DNA of 64,000 nucleotides from Streptomyces sp. 840.1 (GCF_003751445.1 NZ_RJUU01000001.1:3167001-3231000), one strand, 5' to 3'; counted from the first letter of the stretch, positions 17,209-25,852 are shown. A program made the numbers and translations. The notes: generated by a model from the letters alone, not told the origin.

Positions 17209-18410
17209 CCGACACCGCTGAGCCCACCGTCGCCACCGAGCCGGCCGAGTCATCCGCCGAGCTCACCGCCTCCTTCACCGAGCTGTACGGCACCGCCCCC
17301 GAGGGGATCTGGGCCGCCCCCGGCCGGGTCAACCTGATCGGTGAGTACACCGACTTCAACGACGGCTTCGTGATGCCGCTCGCCCTGCCGCACACCGCGC
17401 GGGCCGCCGTCGCGCGGCGCACCGACGGTGTGCTGCGGCTGCACTCCACCGATGTGCCGGGCGGCGTCGTCCAGCTCCGCGTCGACGAGCTGGCCCCGCA
17501 TTCCGGCCACGGCTGGGCCGCCTACCCGGCCGGCGTGCTCTGGGCGCTGCGCGAGGCCGGCCACCCGGTCACCGGCGCCGACATCCAGCTGACCTCCACC
17601 GTCCCCACCGGCGCCGGGCTCTCCTCGTCCGCCGCCCTCGAAGTGGTCACCGGCCTCGCCCTGAACGACCTGTTCGGGCTCGGGCTCAGCCACGCCGAAC
17701 TGGCGGTGCTGGCCCAGCGCGCGGAGAACGCCTTCGTCGGCGTCCCCTGCGGGGTCATGGACCAGATGGCCTCGGCCTGCTGCACCGAGGGCCACGCCCT
17801 GCACCTGGACGCCCGCGACCTCACCCAGCGCCAGATCCCCTTCGACCTGGCCGCCCACGGCCTCCAGCTCCTCGTCGTCGACACCCGCGTCAAGCACGCG
17901 CTCGGTGACGGCGCCTACGCGGAGCGGCGCGCGGCCTGCGAGGAGGGCGCCCGGCTGCTCGGCATCGGCACGCTGCGCGAGCTCCCGTACGAGGGGCTGG
18001 GCGCCGGGCTCGACACGCTGGCCGCCGCCGGCGCGGACGAGGCCGTCGTGCGCTGCGTGCGCCACGTGGTCAGCGACAACCAGCGCGTCGAGCAGGTCAT
18101 CGCGCTGCTCGACGCGGGTGACGTGCGCGCGGCCGGCCCGGTCCTCACACAGGGCCACGTCTCCCTCCGGGACGATCTGCGGGTCTCCTGCGTGGAGCTG
18201 GACCTGGTGGTCGAGGCGGCGAACGCGGCCGGGGCGCTCGGTGCGCGGATGACCGGCGGCGGCTTCGGCGGCTCCGCGATCGTGCTCCTGGAGGAGGCGC
18301 AGGCGGACACCGTCACCAAGTCGGTTCAGGAGGCGTTCACTTCGGCGGGTTACGCGGCCCCCCGCGTCTTCCCCGCCGTCCCGTCGGCGGGCGCCCACCG
18401 GATCGTCTGA
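17205..18410 (+). CDS. galK: Galactokinase
   Basis: Phosphorylates galactose at C1, the entry step of the Leloir pathway. It is a GHMP kinase of 401 residues with the galactokinase signature [19 protein letters not shown], the ATP loop [14 protein letters not shown] and the C-terminal [11 protein letters not shown]. It has a Thr/Glu/Ala-rich N-terminal extension of about 25 residues before the conserved part. ATG overlaps the galE stop. It is last in the operon and convergent with an acetyltransferase gene 15 bases away. Confidence 0.96.
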   Translation: MTDTAEPTVATEPAESSAELTASFTELYGTAPEGIWAAPGRVNLIGEYTDFNDGFVMPLALPHTARAAVARRTDGVLRLHSTDVPGGVVQLRVDELAPHSGHGWAAYPAGVLWALREAGHPVTGADIQLTSTVPTGAGLSSSAALEVVTGLALNDLFGLGLSHAELAVLAQRAENAFVGVPCGVMDQMASACCTEGHALHLDARDLTQRQIPFDLAAHGLQLLVVDTRVKHALGDGAYAERRAACEEGARLLGIGTLRELPYEGLGAGLDTLAAAGADEAVVRCVRHVVSDNQRVEQVIALLDAGDVRAAGPVLTQGHVSLRDDLRVSCVELDLVVEAANAAGALGARMTGGGFGGSAIVLLEEAQADTVTKSVQEAFTSAGYAAPRVFPAVPSAGAHRIV

Positions 18411-18425
18411 TCCGGACGAAAGGCC

Positions 18426-18869
18426 TTAGCCGAGCCGCTTGGTGAGGGTGAACTCCGTGACGCCCGGCGGGTAGTCCTCGACCCGCCCGGTCACCTCGTA
18501 ACCCCGCTCCCGGTAGAAGTCCGGAGCCTGGAAGTCCCAGGTCTCCAGCCGGGAGCGGGTGCAGTCCCGGTCGGTGCGGGCCACCCGTTCCGCCTCGGCG
18601 AGCAGCCGTGAACCGAGGCCGAGACCCCGGTGCTCCGCGTCGACCCAGAGCAGGTCCACATGGAGCCAGTGCGCCCAGGTCCGCCCGGTCAGCCCGGCGG
18701 CGACCTGCCCCCGCTCGTCCAGCGCCCATACCTCCAGCGGGAGTTCGCGCCCGGCGGGACCGGTGCGCAGCGCGCGGATCTCCGCGGAGCCGGCCGTGTT
18801 GTCCTCGCGGAGCCGCCTGCTCAGCAACTGACGTCGTTCCCTGTCCACTTCTGTCTCAAAACGGAACAT
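18426..18869 (-). CDS. GNAT family N-acetyltransferase
   Basis: The product (147 aa) has the GNAT acetyl-CoA-binding core: LHVDLLWVDAEHRGLGLGSRLL contains the R-x-x-G-x-G/A loop (HRGLGLGS), followed by AERVARTDRDCTRSRLETW and the C-terminal FYRERGYEVTGRVEDYP. The acetyl acceptor cannot be predicted. ATG at 18869 is the last methionine before the conserved part, giving MFRFETEVDRERRQ; longer readings have no ribosome-binding site. It stands alone, convergent with galK. Confidence 0.88.
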   Translation of the reverse strand: MFRFETEVDRERRQLLSRRLREDNTAGSAEIRALRTGPAGRELPLEVWALDERGQVAAGLTGRTWAHWLHVDLLWVDAEHRGLGLGSRLLAEAERVARTDRDCTRSRLETWDFQAPDFYRERGYEVTGRVEDYPPGVTEFTLTKRLG

Positions 18870-18993
18870 GCACAACACCCTAGGTCTGTCTGAGCCCCCA
18901 CTTCTGCGAATCGCCTCCCGCTCCGGTCGGCCGCCCGTACGCTGAGGCACAGCACCGGTGGGGGCCGGTGCTGATTCAGGGGTACGAGACAGC

Positions 18994-19008
18994 CGGGTGC
19001 GACACCCG
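18994..19008. promoter_or_regulatory. Palindrome CGGGTG-CGA-CACCCG, copy 1
   Basis: A perfect 6-bp inverted repeat with a 3-base centre, in the leader of the following response regulator. The same palindrome recurs in opposite orientation 61 bases further on. Paired sites like these suggest binding of two regulator dimers. Confidence 0.55.
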
Positions 19009-19069
19009 GGTGGGGGGTGGCAGTCGGTGCACGGCGGCGGCCGTGGCACCGCGGTCCGGTTCCCCGTTC

Positions 19070-19084
19070 CGGGTGTCGCACCCG
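19070..19084. promoter_or_regulatory. Palindrome CGGGTG-TCG-CACCCG, copy 2
   Basis: Exact reverse complement of the upstream copy, extending to a 16-base match that includes one flanking base. It ends 56 bases before the response-regulator start. It is a likely operator, with autoregulation possible. Confidence 0.55.
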
Positions 19085-19140
19085 TGCCTGTCCGTCGCTG
19101 ACGGGGGGCGCACGCTACGGGGCGCCCCAGAACGCACAGC

Positions 19141-19947
19141 ATGGGGGTGCCTGTGGTCCGTATCCGGGTTCTCGTGGTCGACGACCACCGCATTTTCGCC
19201 GAATCGCTCGCCGCGGCGCTCGCTGCCGAACCCGACGTCGACGTCGCGGCGGCGGGCAGCGGCCCGGCCGCCCTGCGCTGCCTGGAGCGCGCGGCCGCCG
19301 AGGGGCGCGGGTACGACGTGATGCTGGTCGACGCCGAGCTGGGCATCCTGGCCCCGGCGGGCGGCCGCAGGACCACCGGCCCGGTGGCGGTGCCCGTCCG
19401 GGCCGCCGGGGGAGACGGGCAGGCCGACGGCATCTCGCTGGTCGCCGGGGTCCGCGCGAACCGGCCCTCGGTGCGCACGGTGGTGCTCGCGGAGAAGGAC
19501 GACCCGCGCCGGGCCGCCCTCGCGCTGCAGGCCGGGGCCTGCGGCTGGGTCGCCAAGGACTGTTCGCTGCAGCGGCTGCTGGCGGTCGTCCGGGGGGTGC
19601 TGCGCGACGAGACGCATCTGCCTCCCGCGCTGCTCACCGGGGTCCTGCGGGAGCTGCTGGCCGACCGCAAGCACCGCAGCGAGAGCGAGCAGCTCGTCGA
19701 GTCGCTGACCCCGCGCGAGCGCGAGGTGCTGCGCTGCATGGTGGCCGGGCTCGGCCGCAAGGCGGTGGCGGAGCGGCTGTTCCTCTCCCCGCACACGGTC
19801 CGTACCCACATGCAGAACGTGCTGGGCAAGCTGGGGGTGCACTCGACACTGGCCGCGGTCGCGCTGGCGAGACGGGCGGGCGTGGGCCCGGCCGATCCGA
19901 TGGCGCCCCAGGAGCCCGGTCCAGGGCCTGTCCAGCAGCTCATGTGA
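19141..19947 (+). CDS. Orphan LuxR/NarL-type response regulator
   Basis: The product (268 aa) has an N-terminal receiver (VLVVDDHRIFAESLAAAL) with the acidic pair, a phosphoacceptor-like aspartate in YDVMLVDAE and the lysine in GWVAKD. A glycine/alanine-rich insertion of about 30 residues sits just after the phosphoacceptor strand, which is unusual. The C-terminal LuxR domain (LTPREREVLRCMVAGLG, then SPHTVRTHMQNVLGKLGV) is complete. There is no adjacent kinase. An alternative GTG start 12 bases downstream would remove only four residues. Its 3' end overlaps the convergent acetyltransferase by 8 bases. Two perfect palindromes lie in its leader. Confidence 0.9.
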   Translation: MGVPVVRIRVLVVDDHRIFAESLAAALAAEPDVDVAAAGSGPAALRCLERAAAEGRGYDVMLVDAELGILAPAGGRRTTGPVAVPVRAAGGDGQADGISLVAGVRANRPSVRTVVLAEKDDPRRAALALQAGACGWVAKDCSLQRLLAVVRGVLRDETHLPPALLTGVLRELLADRKHRSESEQLVESLTPREREVLRCMVAGLGRKAVAERLFLSPHTVRTHMQNVLGKLGVHSTLAAVALARRAGVGPADPMAPQEPGPGPVQQLM

Positions 19948-20554
19948 CGTTTCCGGCCGGCTGCTCCTCGGTGGCGAGGTCCGCGTCCGTGATGGGCCGG
20001 ACCACCCGGCAGGGCGTACCGAGCGCGACGCTCATCGCGGGGATGCTGCGGCTGACCACGCTGCCCGCGCCGATCACCGATCCGTAGCCGATCCGGACGC
20101 CGGGCAGGACCACGACGTTGCTGCCGATCCACACCTTGTCCTCGATCACGATCGGCTCGGAGAACCGGCCGAAGTCCGCCCGGCGCGCGGGGTGCAGGGG
20201 GTGTCCGGTCGTCGTCAGGGTGACGCTCGGGGCGATCATGACGTCGTTGCCGATACGGATGTCGACGTCGTCGATGAACGTCAGGTTCACGTTGCCGAAG
20301 AAGCCGTCGCCGATGTGCACGTTGCTGCCGAACGCGGCGTGGAACGGGGCCTGGAGGATGGCACGTTCGCCGACGGAGCCGAGGATCCCGGCGAGGAGCT
20401 CGCGGCGCCGCTCCTTCTGGCCGGGGGGCGTGTGGTTGTACGCGAAGATCTCGTCCGCGCGGCGGCGGGGGGCCAGGAAGCCCGCCTCGGACTCGGTGTA
20501 GACGAGCCCCTTGGCGATCCGGGCGCGTATCTCGTCGTGGTCGGCGTCAGCCAT
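19940..20554 (-). CDS. Maltose/galactoside O-acetyltransferase family protein
   Basis: The product (204 aa) has the left-handed beta-helix of hexapeptide-repeat acetyltransferases. An N-terminal Mac domain (GLVYTESEAGFLAPRRRADEI) is followed by repeats such as VHIGDGFFGNVNLTFIDDVDIRIG, and the C-terminal IGSNVVVLPGVRIGYGSVIGAGSVVSRSIP. It probably uses acetyl-CoA to acetylate sugars. The start overlaps the sigma-factor stop by 8 bases, so it is the third gene of a coupled operon with the YCII protein and the ECF sigma factor, an unusual partner for that pair. Confidence 0.9.
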   Translation of the reverse strand: MADADHDEIRARIAKGLVYTESEAGFLAPRRRADEIFAYNHTPPGQKERRRELLAGILGSVGERAILQAPFHAAFGSNVHIGDGFFGNVNLTFIDDVDIRIGNDVMIAPSVTLTTTGHPLHPARRADFGRFSEPIVIEDKVWIGSNVVVLPGVRIGYGSVIGAGSVVSRSIPAMSVALGTPCRVVRPITDADLATEEQPAGNVT

Positions 20555-21827
20555 GGTGCGGTGTTCCCTTCGTCCGGTGTCCCAGCTCGGCGAGCCGGTG
20601 AGCGTACTCCTGGGCGATCGCCCCGTTCGGGGCCGCCGTCCTCGCTTCCTCGTACATCGCCGCCGCCTCCCGCGTACGGCCGAGGCGGCGCAGCGCGTCC
20701 GCGCGGACGGCGGCCAGGGCGTGGTGGCCGGCCAGTTCCCTCGGCGTACCGAGCGCGTCGACGGCGTCGAGCTGGGCCTGCGGGCCGTCGCGCCCGCCGA
20801 GGGCGACGGCCCGGTTGAGGGCGACGACCGGGTTCGTACGCAGGGCGAGGAGGCGGTCGTACAGGGCCACGATCGCCGCCCAGCCCGTCGCGGCGGCGTC
20901 CGGGGCGAGGGCGTGCTCGGCGGCGATCGCGGCCTGGAGGGCGTAGGGCCCGCCCGCCGGGAGCGCCTCGCGGGCCAGGGCCGCGCCTTCGCTGATCAGC
21001 GCGTGGTCCCACCGCGACCGGTCCTGGTGCTCCAGCGTGACCAGGCCGCCCTCCGCGTCGAGCCGGGTGGCGCGGCGGGAGTGCTGGAGCAGGAGCAGGG
21101 CGAGGAGCCCGCGCGCCTCCGGCTCGTCCGGGGCCTCGGCCGTGACCAGCCGGGCCAGCCGGATCGCCTCGTCGGCGAGCCGGTCGCGGGTGGTGCTGCC
21201 GTCGCTCGGCGCGTAGCCCTCGGTGAAGATCAGGTAGAGCACCGCGAGGACCCCGCCCAGCCGTTCGGCGCGGTCGCCGGGCGGCGGGACGCGGTACGGG
21301 ATGCCGGCCGCCGCGATCTTCCGCTTGGCGCGCAGGATGCGCTGCGAGACGGTGTCGTCGCCGGCCAGGAACGCGCGGGCGATCTCGCGTGTGGTGAGCC
21401 CGCCGACCGCGCGCAGGGTGAGGGCCACCCGGGCTTCCAGCGGGAGCGCCGGGTGGCAGCAGGTGAAGATGAGCCGCAGCCGCTCGTCGCCGGGCGGCGC
21501 CGGTTCGTAACCCTCCTCCAGCGCCGCCGCCTCCACGACCCTGTCGCGCTCCGCCGTGCGGCGGCGCAGTACGTCGACGGCGCGGCGCCGGGCGGTGGTC
21601 ACCAGCCACGCGCCCGGCGAGCGCGGCACCCCGTCCCGTTCCCAGGCCGGCAGGGCGCGGGCGAACGCGTCCTGCGCGCAGTCCTCGGCCAGCTCCCAGT
21701 CGCCGGTGAGGCGGACGAGCGTGCCGAAGACGACGCCCCACTCGGCGCGGTGGGCCGCGGCGAGCGCCGCGCGCACGTCCGCCGCAGCGGTGCGCCCGGC
21801 GAGCGTCTCGCCCGCCCCTTCACTCAC
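20547..21827 (-). CDS. ECF sigma factor with large C-terminal extension (ECF42-like)
   Basis: The protein (426 aa) is far longer than a minimal ECF sigma factor. Region 2 (LTGDWELAEDCAQDAFARALPAW and the following helix) and region 4 (LTLRAVGGLTTREIARAFLAGDDTVSQRI) occupy the first half. The rest is a helical, TPR-like extension (DUF6596-type; EARGLLALLLLQHSRRATR onward). This layout and the coupled upstream YCII-domain gene are the hallmarks of the ECF42 group, which has no classical anti-sigma factor. GTG at 21827 overlaps the YCII stop (GTGA). Target promoters are not evident here. Confidence 0.92.
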   Translation of the reverse strand: MSEGAGETLAGRTAAADVRAALAAAHRAEWGVVFGTLVRLTGDWELAEDCAQDAFARALPAWERDGVPRSPGAWLVTTARRRAVDVLRRRTAERDRVVEAAALEEGYEPAPPGDERLRLIFTCCHPALPLEARVALTLRAVGGLTTREIARAFLAGDDTVSQRILRAKRKIAAAGIPYRVPPPGDRAERLGGVLAVLYLIFTEGYAPSDGSTTRDRLADEAIRLARLVTAEAPDEPEARGLLALLLLQHSRRATRLDAEGGLVTLEHQDRSRWDHALISEGAALAREALPAGGPYALQAAIAAEHALAPDAAATGWAAIVALYDRLLALRTNPVVALNRAVALGGRDGPQAQLDAVDALGTPRELAGHHALAAVRADALRRLGRTREAAAMYEEARTAAPNGAIAQEYAHRLAELGHRTKGTPHHG

Positions 21828-22525
21828 CCGAAGTCCCTCCAGAACTCGCGCAGTTCCACCACCCCGGTCCGGGCCATCGGGCAGCGCCGGACGTACTCCA
21901 GCACCTGTTCGCGGTCGCCGTCGACGAAGGCGAGGCCCGCGACCCACTCCGGCGCCTGCGTGTACGCCCCGTCCGTGATGAGGAGTTCGCCCCCTCGTCG
22001 GCGTACGAGCGTGGCGTCCTCGACGGGGCGCAGGTGCTCGCCGCCGAGGTAGCGGCCGGACGCCAGGCCCTCGCGTACCCACTCGGCCACCGCGGCGGGT
22101 TCGGGGGTGAAGGGCGGCGCGCCCGGGTCGGTCCGCATGATCGCGAGGAAGCGGGAGGCGGGGGCGTCGCCCTCGTGCGGGAGGTTGTCCGTGCCCGGAC
22201 CGTGGCCGGCCGGTTCGACCGGGCGGATCTCGATGCGCCCGGCGGTCACCATCGGGTGCGAGGCGGCGACCTCGATCGCCTCGTCCAGGTCCGCGGCCTC
22301 CAGGAGGTCGTACCCTGCGATCCACTCGGCCGTCTCGGCGAACGGGCCGTCCGTGACCAGCACGTGGTCCCCGCGGACGCGGACCGTGCGCGTCTCCTCG
22401 ACCGGCTTGAGCGGCATCCCCTCCAGCCGGACGCCGCGCCCGTTCCACCTCTCGGCCCACGCCTGTGGGTTCTCGTCGGTGCGCTCTCCGTCGGGGTCCG
22501 TGGCGATGAACAACACGTACTTCAT
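21824..22525 (-). CDS. Tandem YCII (DGPF) domain protein
   Basis: The product (233 aa) carries two YCII/DGPF-like domains in one chain. The first (MKYVLFIATDPDGE to about residue 110) includes VTDGPFAETAEWIAGYDLLEA; the second (FLAIMRTDPGAPP onward) includes ITDGAYTQAPEWVAGLAF. Single-domain DGPF proteins are genomic partners of ECF sigma factors; here two domains are fused. AAGGAG sits 8 bases before ATG. It is the first gene of the operon and overlaps the sigma-factor start by 4 bases. Confidence 0.92.
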   Translation of the reverse strand: MKYVLFIATDPDGERTDENPQAWAERWNGRGVRLEGMPLKPVEETRTVRVRGDHVLVTDGPFAETAEWIAGYDLLEAADLDEAIEVAASHPMVTAGRIEIRPVEPAGHGPGTDNLPHEGDAPASRFLAIMRTDPGAPPFTPEPAAVAEWVREGLASGRYLGGEHLRPVEDATLVRRRGGELLITDGAYTQAPEWVAGLAFVDGDREQVLEYVRRCPMARTGVVELREFWRDFG

Positions 22526-22691
22526 GACCGTTCTCCTTGCTGCCGTTGCGAACGTCTCATGAAGACGACGAACCGCGTCCGCCGAATCCGACAGCCCGAC
22601 GGGAAGAGTTCGGGCGACAGCTCCCACTCACCCGGGTCCGCCCGCGCTCTTGACGTGCCCCTGACCGAATGGCTTCATGGATGCGCACCGG

Positions 22692-22709
22692 TGTGGGAGC
22701 GCTCCCACA
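22692..22709. promoter_or_regulatory. CebR-type operator (TGGGAGCGCTCCCA) before beta-mannanase
   Basis: A perfect 18-base palindrome, TGTGGGAGCGCTCCCACA, whose core TGGGAGCGCTCCCA (22694-22707) is the published binding site of CebR, the LacI-family cellobiose/cellotriose-responsive repressor of Streptomyces. It ends 39 bases before the GTG of the mannanase gene, where a repressor would block transcription. It suggests induction of this enzyme by cello-oligosaccharides. Confidence 0.85.
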
Positions 22710-22748
22710 TCGGTGGTCCGCCCTCCTCCTCCCTCATCTGGAGCCGCA

Positions 22749-24398
22749 GTGAGTACAGCGAGACACACGGCGAAGAGTCCCGTCACCGTCATCCTCACCG
22801 TCCTGGCCACCCTGCTCGGTCTCCTCGCGCTGGGCGGCCTCGCTCCGGCGCAGGCGGCCGCCGCAGGCGCCGGCCTGCACATCAGCGACGGCCGCCTGGT
22901 CGAGGGCAACGGCGACGACTTCATCATGCGCGGGGTCAATCACGCGCACACCTGGTACCCGGGCGAGACCGGGTCGACGGCCGACATCAAGGCGACCGGC
23001 GCCAACACCGTCCGGGTCGTGCTCTCCGACGGCGACCGGTGGAGCAGGAACGGGCCCGACGACGTCGCCGCCGTCATTGCCCGGTGCAGGGCGAACCGGC
23101 TCATCTGCGTGCTGGAGGTGCACGACACCACCGGGTACGGGGAGGACTCCGCCGCCGGCACGCTGGACCACGCGGCCGACTACTGGATCGGGCTGAAGGA
23201 CGTCCTCGCCGGCCAGGAGGACTACGTCGTCATCAACATCGGCAACGAGCCCTGGGGCAACACCGATCCGGCCGGCTGGACCGCCCCCACCACCGCCGCG
23301 GTCAAGAAGCTGCGCGCCGCCGGTCTCGCGCACACGATCATGGTGGACGCGCCCAACTGGGGCCAGGACTGGCAGAACGTCATGCGGGACAACGCCCAGG
23401 CGGTGTACGACGCCGACCCGGCCGGGAACCTGCTCTTCTCGATCCACATGTACAGCGTCTACAACACCGCCCAGAAGGTCACCGACTACCTGAACGCCTT
23501 CGTGGACGCCGGACTGCCCCTGGTCATCGGCGAGTTCGGCGGACCGGCCGACCAGTACGGCGACCCGGACGAGGACACCATGATGTCCGAGGCCCAGCGG
23601 CTCGGGCTCGGCTGGATCGCCTGGTCGTGGAGCGGCAACACCGACCCGGTCCTCGACCTGGCCGTCGGCTTCGACCCGGCGCGGCTCAGCCCCTGGGGCG
23701 AGCGCGTCCTCCACGGCGCCGACGGCATCGCGCAGACGTCCCGCGAGGCCGCGGTCTACGGCGGTGCCCCGTCGGACACCGAGGCCCCGACGGCTCCCGG
23801 CGCCCCGGCCGCCTCCGCCGTCACCGACACCTCGGCCACCCTGACGTGGGCCGCGTCCTCGGACAACGTGGCCGTCGCCGGCTACGACGTCGTCCGGGTC
23901 GACGGCGCCACGGAGACCGCGGCCGCCTCGTCGGCCACCGGGAGCGTCACCGTCACGGGCCTGAGCGCCGGCACCGCGTACTCCTTCGCGGTCTACGCGC
24001 GGGACGCGGCCGGCAACCGCTCGGCGCGGTCGGCCGCCGTGGGCCTCACCACGGACTCGGGCTCCACCGCACCGGCCGGCACGTGCTCGGTCGGCTACGA
24101 GGTGGTCGGCGAGTGGCAGGGCGGCTTCCAGGGCGAGATCACCATCCGCAACACCGGCACCGCCGCCATCGACGGCTGGACGCTCGGCTTCGCCTTCGCC
24201 GACGGCCAGACGATCAGCAACATGTGGGGCGGTACGCCCCGGCAGACGGGCGGCTCGGTGAGCGTCACGCCGGCCTCGTACACCTCTGCGATCGCTCCGA
24301 ACGGCACGGTGACCGTGGGCTTCACCGGTAACCGGGGCGGCACGAACACGCCCCCGGCCGCGTTCACCCTCAGCGGCGCGGCCTGCGCTGCCGCGTGA
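22749..24398 (+). CDS. Secreted GH5 beta-mannanase with FN3 and CBM2 domains
   Basis: The 549-residue product starts with a signal peptide (hydrophobic stretch VILTVLATLLGLLALGGLAP, then AQAAAA). The GH5 catalytic domain (about 40-340) strongly resembles Streptomyces beta-mannanases: LHISDGRLVEGNG, MRGVNHAHTWYPG and EVHDTTGYGED. The acid/base is Glu167 (IGNEPWG) and the nucleophile Glu262 (VIGEFGG). A fibronectin type III module follows (about 346-430), then a C-terminal CBM2 cellulose-binding domain (about 441-549). It should hydrolyse mannan outside the cell while bound to plant-wall cellulose. GTG follows GGAG by 5 bases. Confidence 0.93.
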   Translation: MSTARHTAKSPVTVILTVLATLLGLLALGGLAPAQAAAAGAGLHISDGRLVEGNGDDFIMRGVNHAHTWYPGETGSTADIKATGANTVRVVLSDGDRWSRNGPDDVAAVIARCRANRLICVLEVHDTTGYGEDSAAGTLDHAADYWIGLKDVLAGQEDYVVINIGNEPWGNTDPAGWTAPTTAAVKKLRAAGLAHTIMVDAPNWGQDWQNVMRDNAQAVYDADPAGNLLFSIHMYSVYNTAQKVTDYLNAFVDAGLPLVIGEFGGPADQYGDPDEDTMMSEAQRLGLGWIAWSWSGNTDPVLDLAVGFDPARLSPWGERVLHGADGIAQTSREAAVYGGAPSDTEAPTAPGAPAASAVTDTSATLTWAASSDNVAVAGYDVVRVDGATETAAASSATGSVTVTGLSAGTAYSFAVYARDAAGNRSARSAAVGLTTDSGSTAPAGTCSVGYEVVGEWQGGFQGEITIRNTGTAAIDGWTLGFAFADGQTISNMWGGTPRQTGGSVSVTPASYTSAIAPNGTVTVGFTGNRGGTNTPPAAFTLSGAACAAA

Positions 24399-24405
24399 CA
24401 CGGCG

Positions 24406-24439
24406 CCGGCCGGCGGGGGCTGGCGCCCCGGCCGGCCGG
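24406..24439 (+). terminator. Terminator hairpin after mannanase
   Basis: CCGGCCGGCGGGGGC pairs with GCCCCGGCCGGCCGG (one mismatch) around a TGGC loop, 8 bases after the mannanase stop and just before the convergent MarR gene end. It can serve both genes. Confidence 0.75.
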
Positions 24440-24449
24440 TGGGTGGTTC

Positions 24450-24947
24450 TCAGCCGGGGATGTTGTCGAAAGGGGCGGTCAACTGCCGCAGCAGCCCGGC
24501 CAGTTCGCCGCGCTGGTGGCGGGAGAGCTCGCCGAGGATGGCGCGCTCCTGGGCGAGCAGGCCGGCCAGTGACTGGTCGGCCTTGTCGCGGCCCTCGGCG
24601 GTGAGCCGGACCAGTACCCCACGGCGGTCGCTGGGGTCGGGGAGCCGCTCGACGAGGTTCTTCTTGGTCAGCCGGTCGATACGGTTGGTCATCGTGCCCG
24701 AGGTGACCAGGGTCTGGGTGAGCAGCTGGCCGGGGGAGAGCTGGTAAGGATCGCCGGCGCGGCGCAGCGACGTGAGGACGTCGAACTCCCACGGCTCCAG
24801 GCTGTGCTCGGAGAAGGCGATCCTGCGGGCCCGGTCGAGGTGGCGGGCCAGCCGGGAGACGCGACTGAGGACCTCGAGTGGTTCCACGTCGAGGTCGGGG
24901 CGCTCTCGGCGCCATGCAGCGACCAGCCGGTCGACCTCGTCCTCCAT
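24450..24947 (-). CDS. MarR family transcriptional regulator
   Basis: The product (165 aa) has a MarR winged helix: LEPWEFDVLTSLRRAG, then LSPGQLLTQTLVTSGTMTNRI (recognition helix) and the wing PDPSDRRGVLVRLTAEG. It probably represses the divergently transcribed methyltransferase and itself through the repeated sites between them. Ligand unknown. ATG at 24947 is the only methionine at a sensible position; it has almost no Shine-Dalgarno, so a leaderless or weakly translated message is possible. Confidence 0.9.
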   Translation of the reverse strand: MEDEVDRLVAAWRRERPDLDVEPLEVLSRVSRLARHLDRARRIAFSEHSLEPWEFDVLTSLRRAGDPYQLSPGQLLTQTLVTSGTMTNRIDRLTKKNLVERLPDPSDRRGVLVRLTAEGRDKADQSLAGLLAQERAILGELSRHQRGELAGLLRQLTAPFDNIPG

Positions 24948-24963
24948 GTGGATCAGTGTAGAG

Positions 24964-25026
24964 GGTCTGTCGACATGAAGTCTCTTGAATTCGAGTCTCT
25001 TGAGCGCGAGTGTCTTGACATCAAGA
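24964..25026. promoter_or_regulatory. Four-unit 15-bp tandem operator array between MarR and methyltransferase genes
   Basis: Three clear units (AGTCTCTTGAATTCG, AGTCTCTTGAGCGCG, AGTGTCTTGACATCA) start at 24979, 24994 and 25009, exactly 15 bases apart. A fourth, weaker unit starts at 24964. The last unit forms the perfect palindrome TCTTGACATCAAGA (25013-25026), which contains TTGACA. This is a convincing MarR operator region covering the intergenic promoter. Confidence 0.65.
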
Positions 25027-25051
25027 TACTTTCGGGATGATCCTGGTCCCC

Positions 25052-25852
25052 ATGACCGCACCGATCTGGGATCCGCAGCAGTATCTGCGCCACGCGGACC
25101 ACCGCACCCGCCCCTTCCACGATCTGCTGGCCCGCGTCCCCCCGCTCCCGGGCGCACCCGCCCACCGGATCGCCGACCTCGGCTGCGGAGCCGGCAACGT
25201 CACCGCCCTGCTGGCCGAACGCTGGCCCGGGGCCCGGATCACCGGCTACGACAACTCCCCGCAGATGCTGGAGCGGGCCCGAGCCCACGCCACCGGCCTG
25301 CTGGACTTCGCCGAGGCCGACGCCTCGGTCTGGACCCCCGCAGAGCCGTACGACCTCATCGTCTCCAACGCCCTGCTCCAGTGGGTGCCCCGGCACGCCG
25401 ACCGCTTCCCGGTCTGGCTGGACGGCCTCGCTCCCGGCGGCACCCTCGCCCTCCAGGTCCCCGGCAACTTCGAGCAGCCCAGCCACGTCCTGATGCGCGA
25501 ACTGGCCGGCTCCCCGCGCTGGCGCTCCCGGCTGGGCGGCCTGCTGCGCCACGCCGACGCCGTGCTGAGCCCGGCCGGCTACCTGGACCGGCTCACCGGC
25601 CCCGGCCGCACCGCCGACGTCTGGGAGACCACCTATCTGCACCTGCTGCCCGGCGAGGACGCCGTCCTGGACTGGGTGAAGGGCACCGGCCTGCGCCCCG
25701 TCCTCACCGCCCTCGCCGATGACGAGGAGGCACAGAGCGCGTTCCTCGCCGAGTACCGCGACCTGCTGCGCAGCGCGTACCCGGCGGGCCCGCACGGCAC
25801 CGTCTTCCCGTTCCGCCGCATCTTCGCCGTCACCCACCGGGAGAACCGGTGA
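25052..25852 (+). CDS. Trans-aconitate 2-methyltransferase-like SAM-dependent methyltransferase
   Basis: The product (266 aa) is a class I SAM-dependent methyltransferase with motif I IADLGCGAGNVTALLAERWP, then GYDNSPQMLERAR and LIVSNALLQWVPRH, in the pattern of Tam, which methylates trans-aconitate. It is divergent from a MarR gene that very probably controls it. ATG at 25052 gives the family-typical MTAPIWDPQQYLRHADHR start; an ATG 15 bases upstream is also in frame. Confidence 0.88.
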   Translation: MTAPIWDPQQYLRHADHRTRPFHDLLARVPPLPGAPAHRIADLGCGAGNVTALLAERWPGARITGYDNSPQMLERARAHATGLLDFAEADASVWTPAEPYDLIVSNALLQWVPRHADRFPVWLDGLAPGGTLALQVPGNFEQPSHVLMRELAGSPRWRSRLGGLLRHADAVLSPAGYLDRLTGPGRTADVWETTYLHLLPGEDAVLDWVKGTGLRPVLTALADDEEAQSAFLAEYRDLLRSAYPAGPHGTVFPFRRIFAVTHRENR

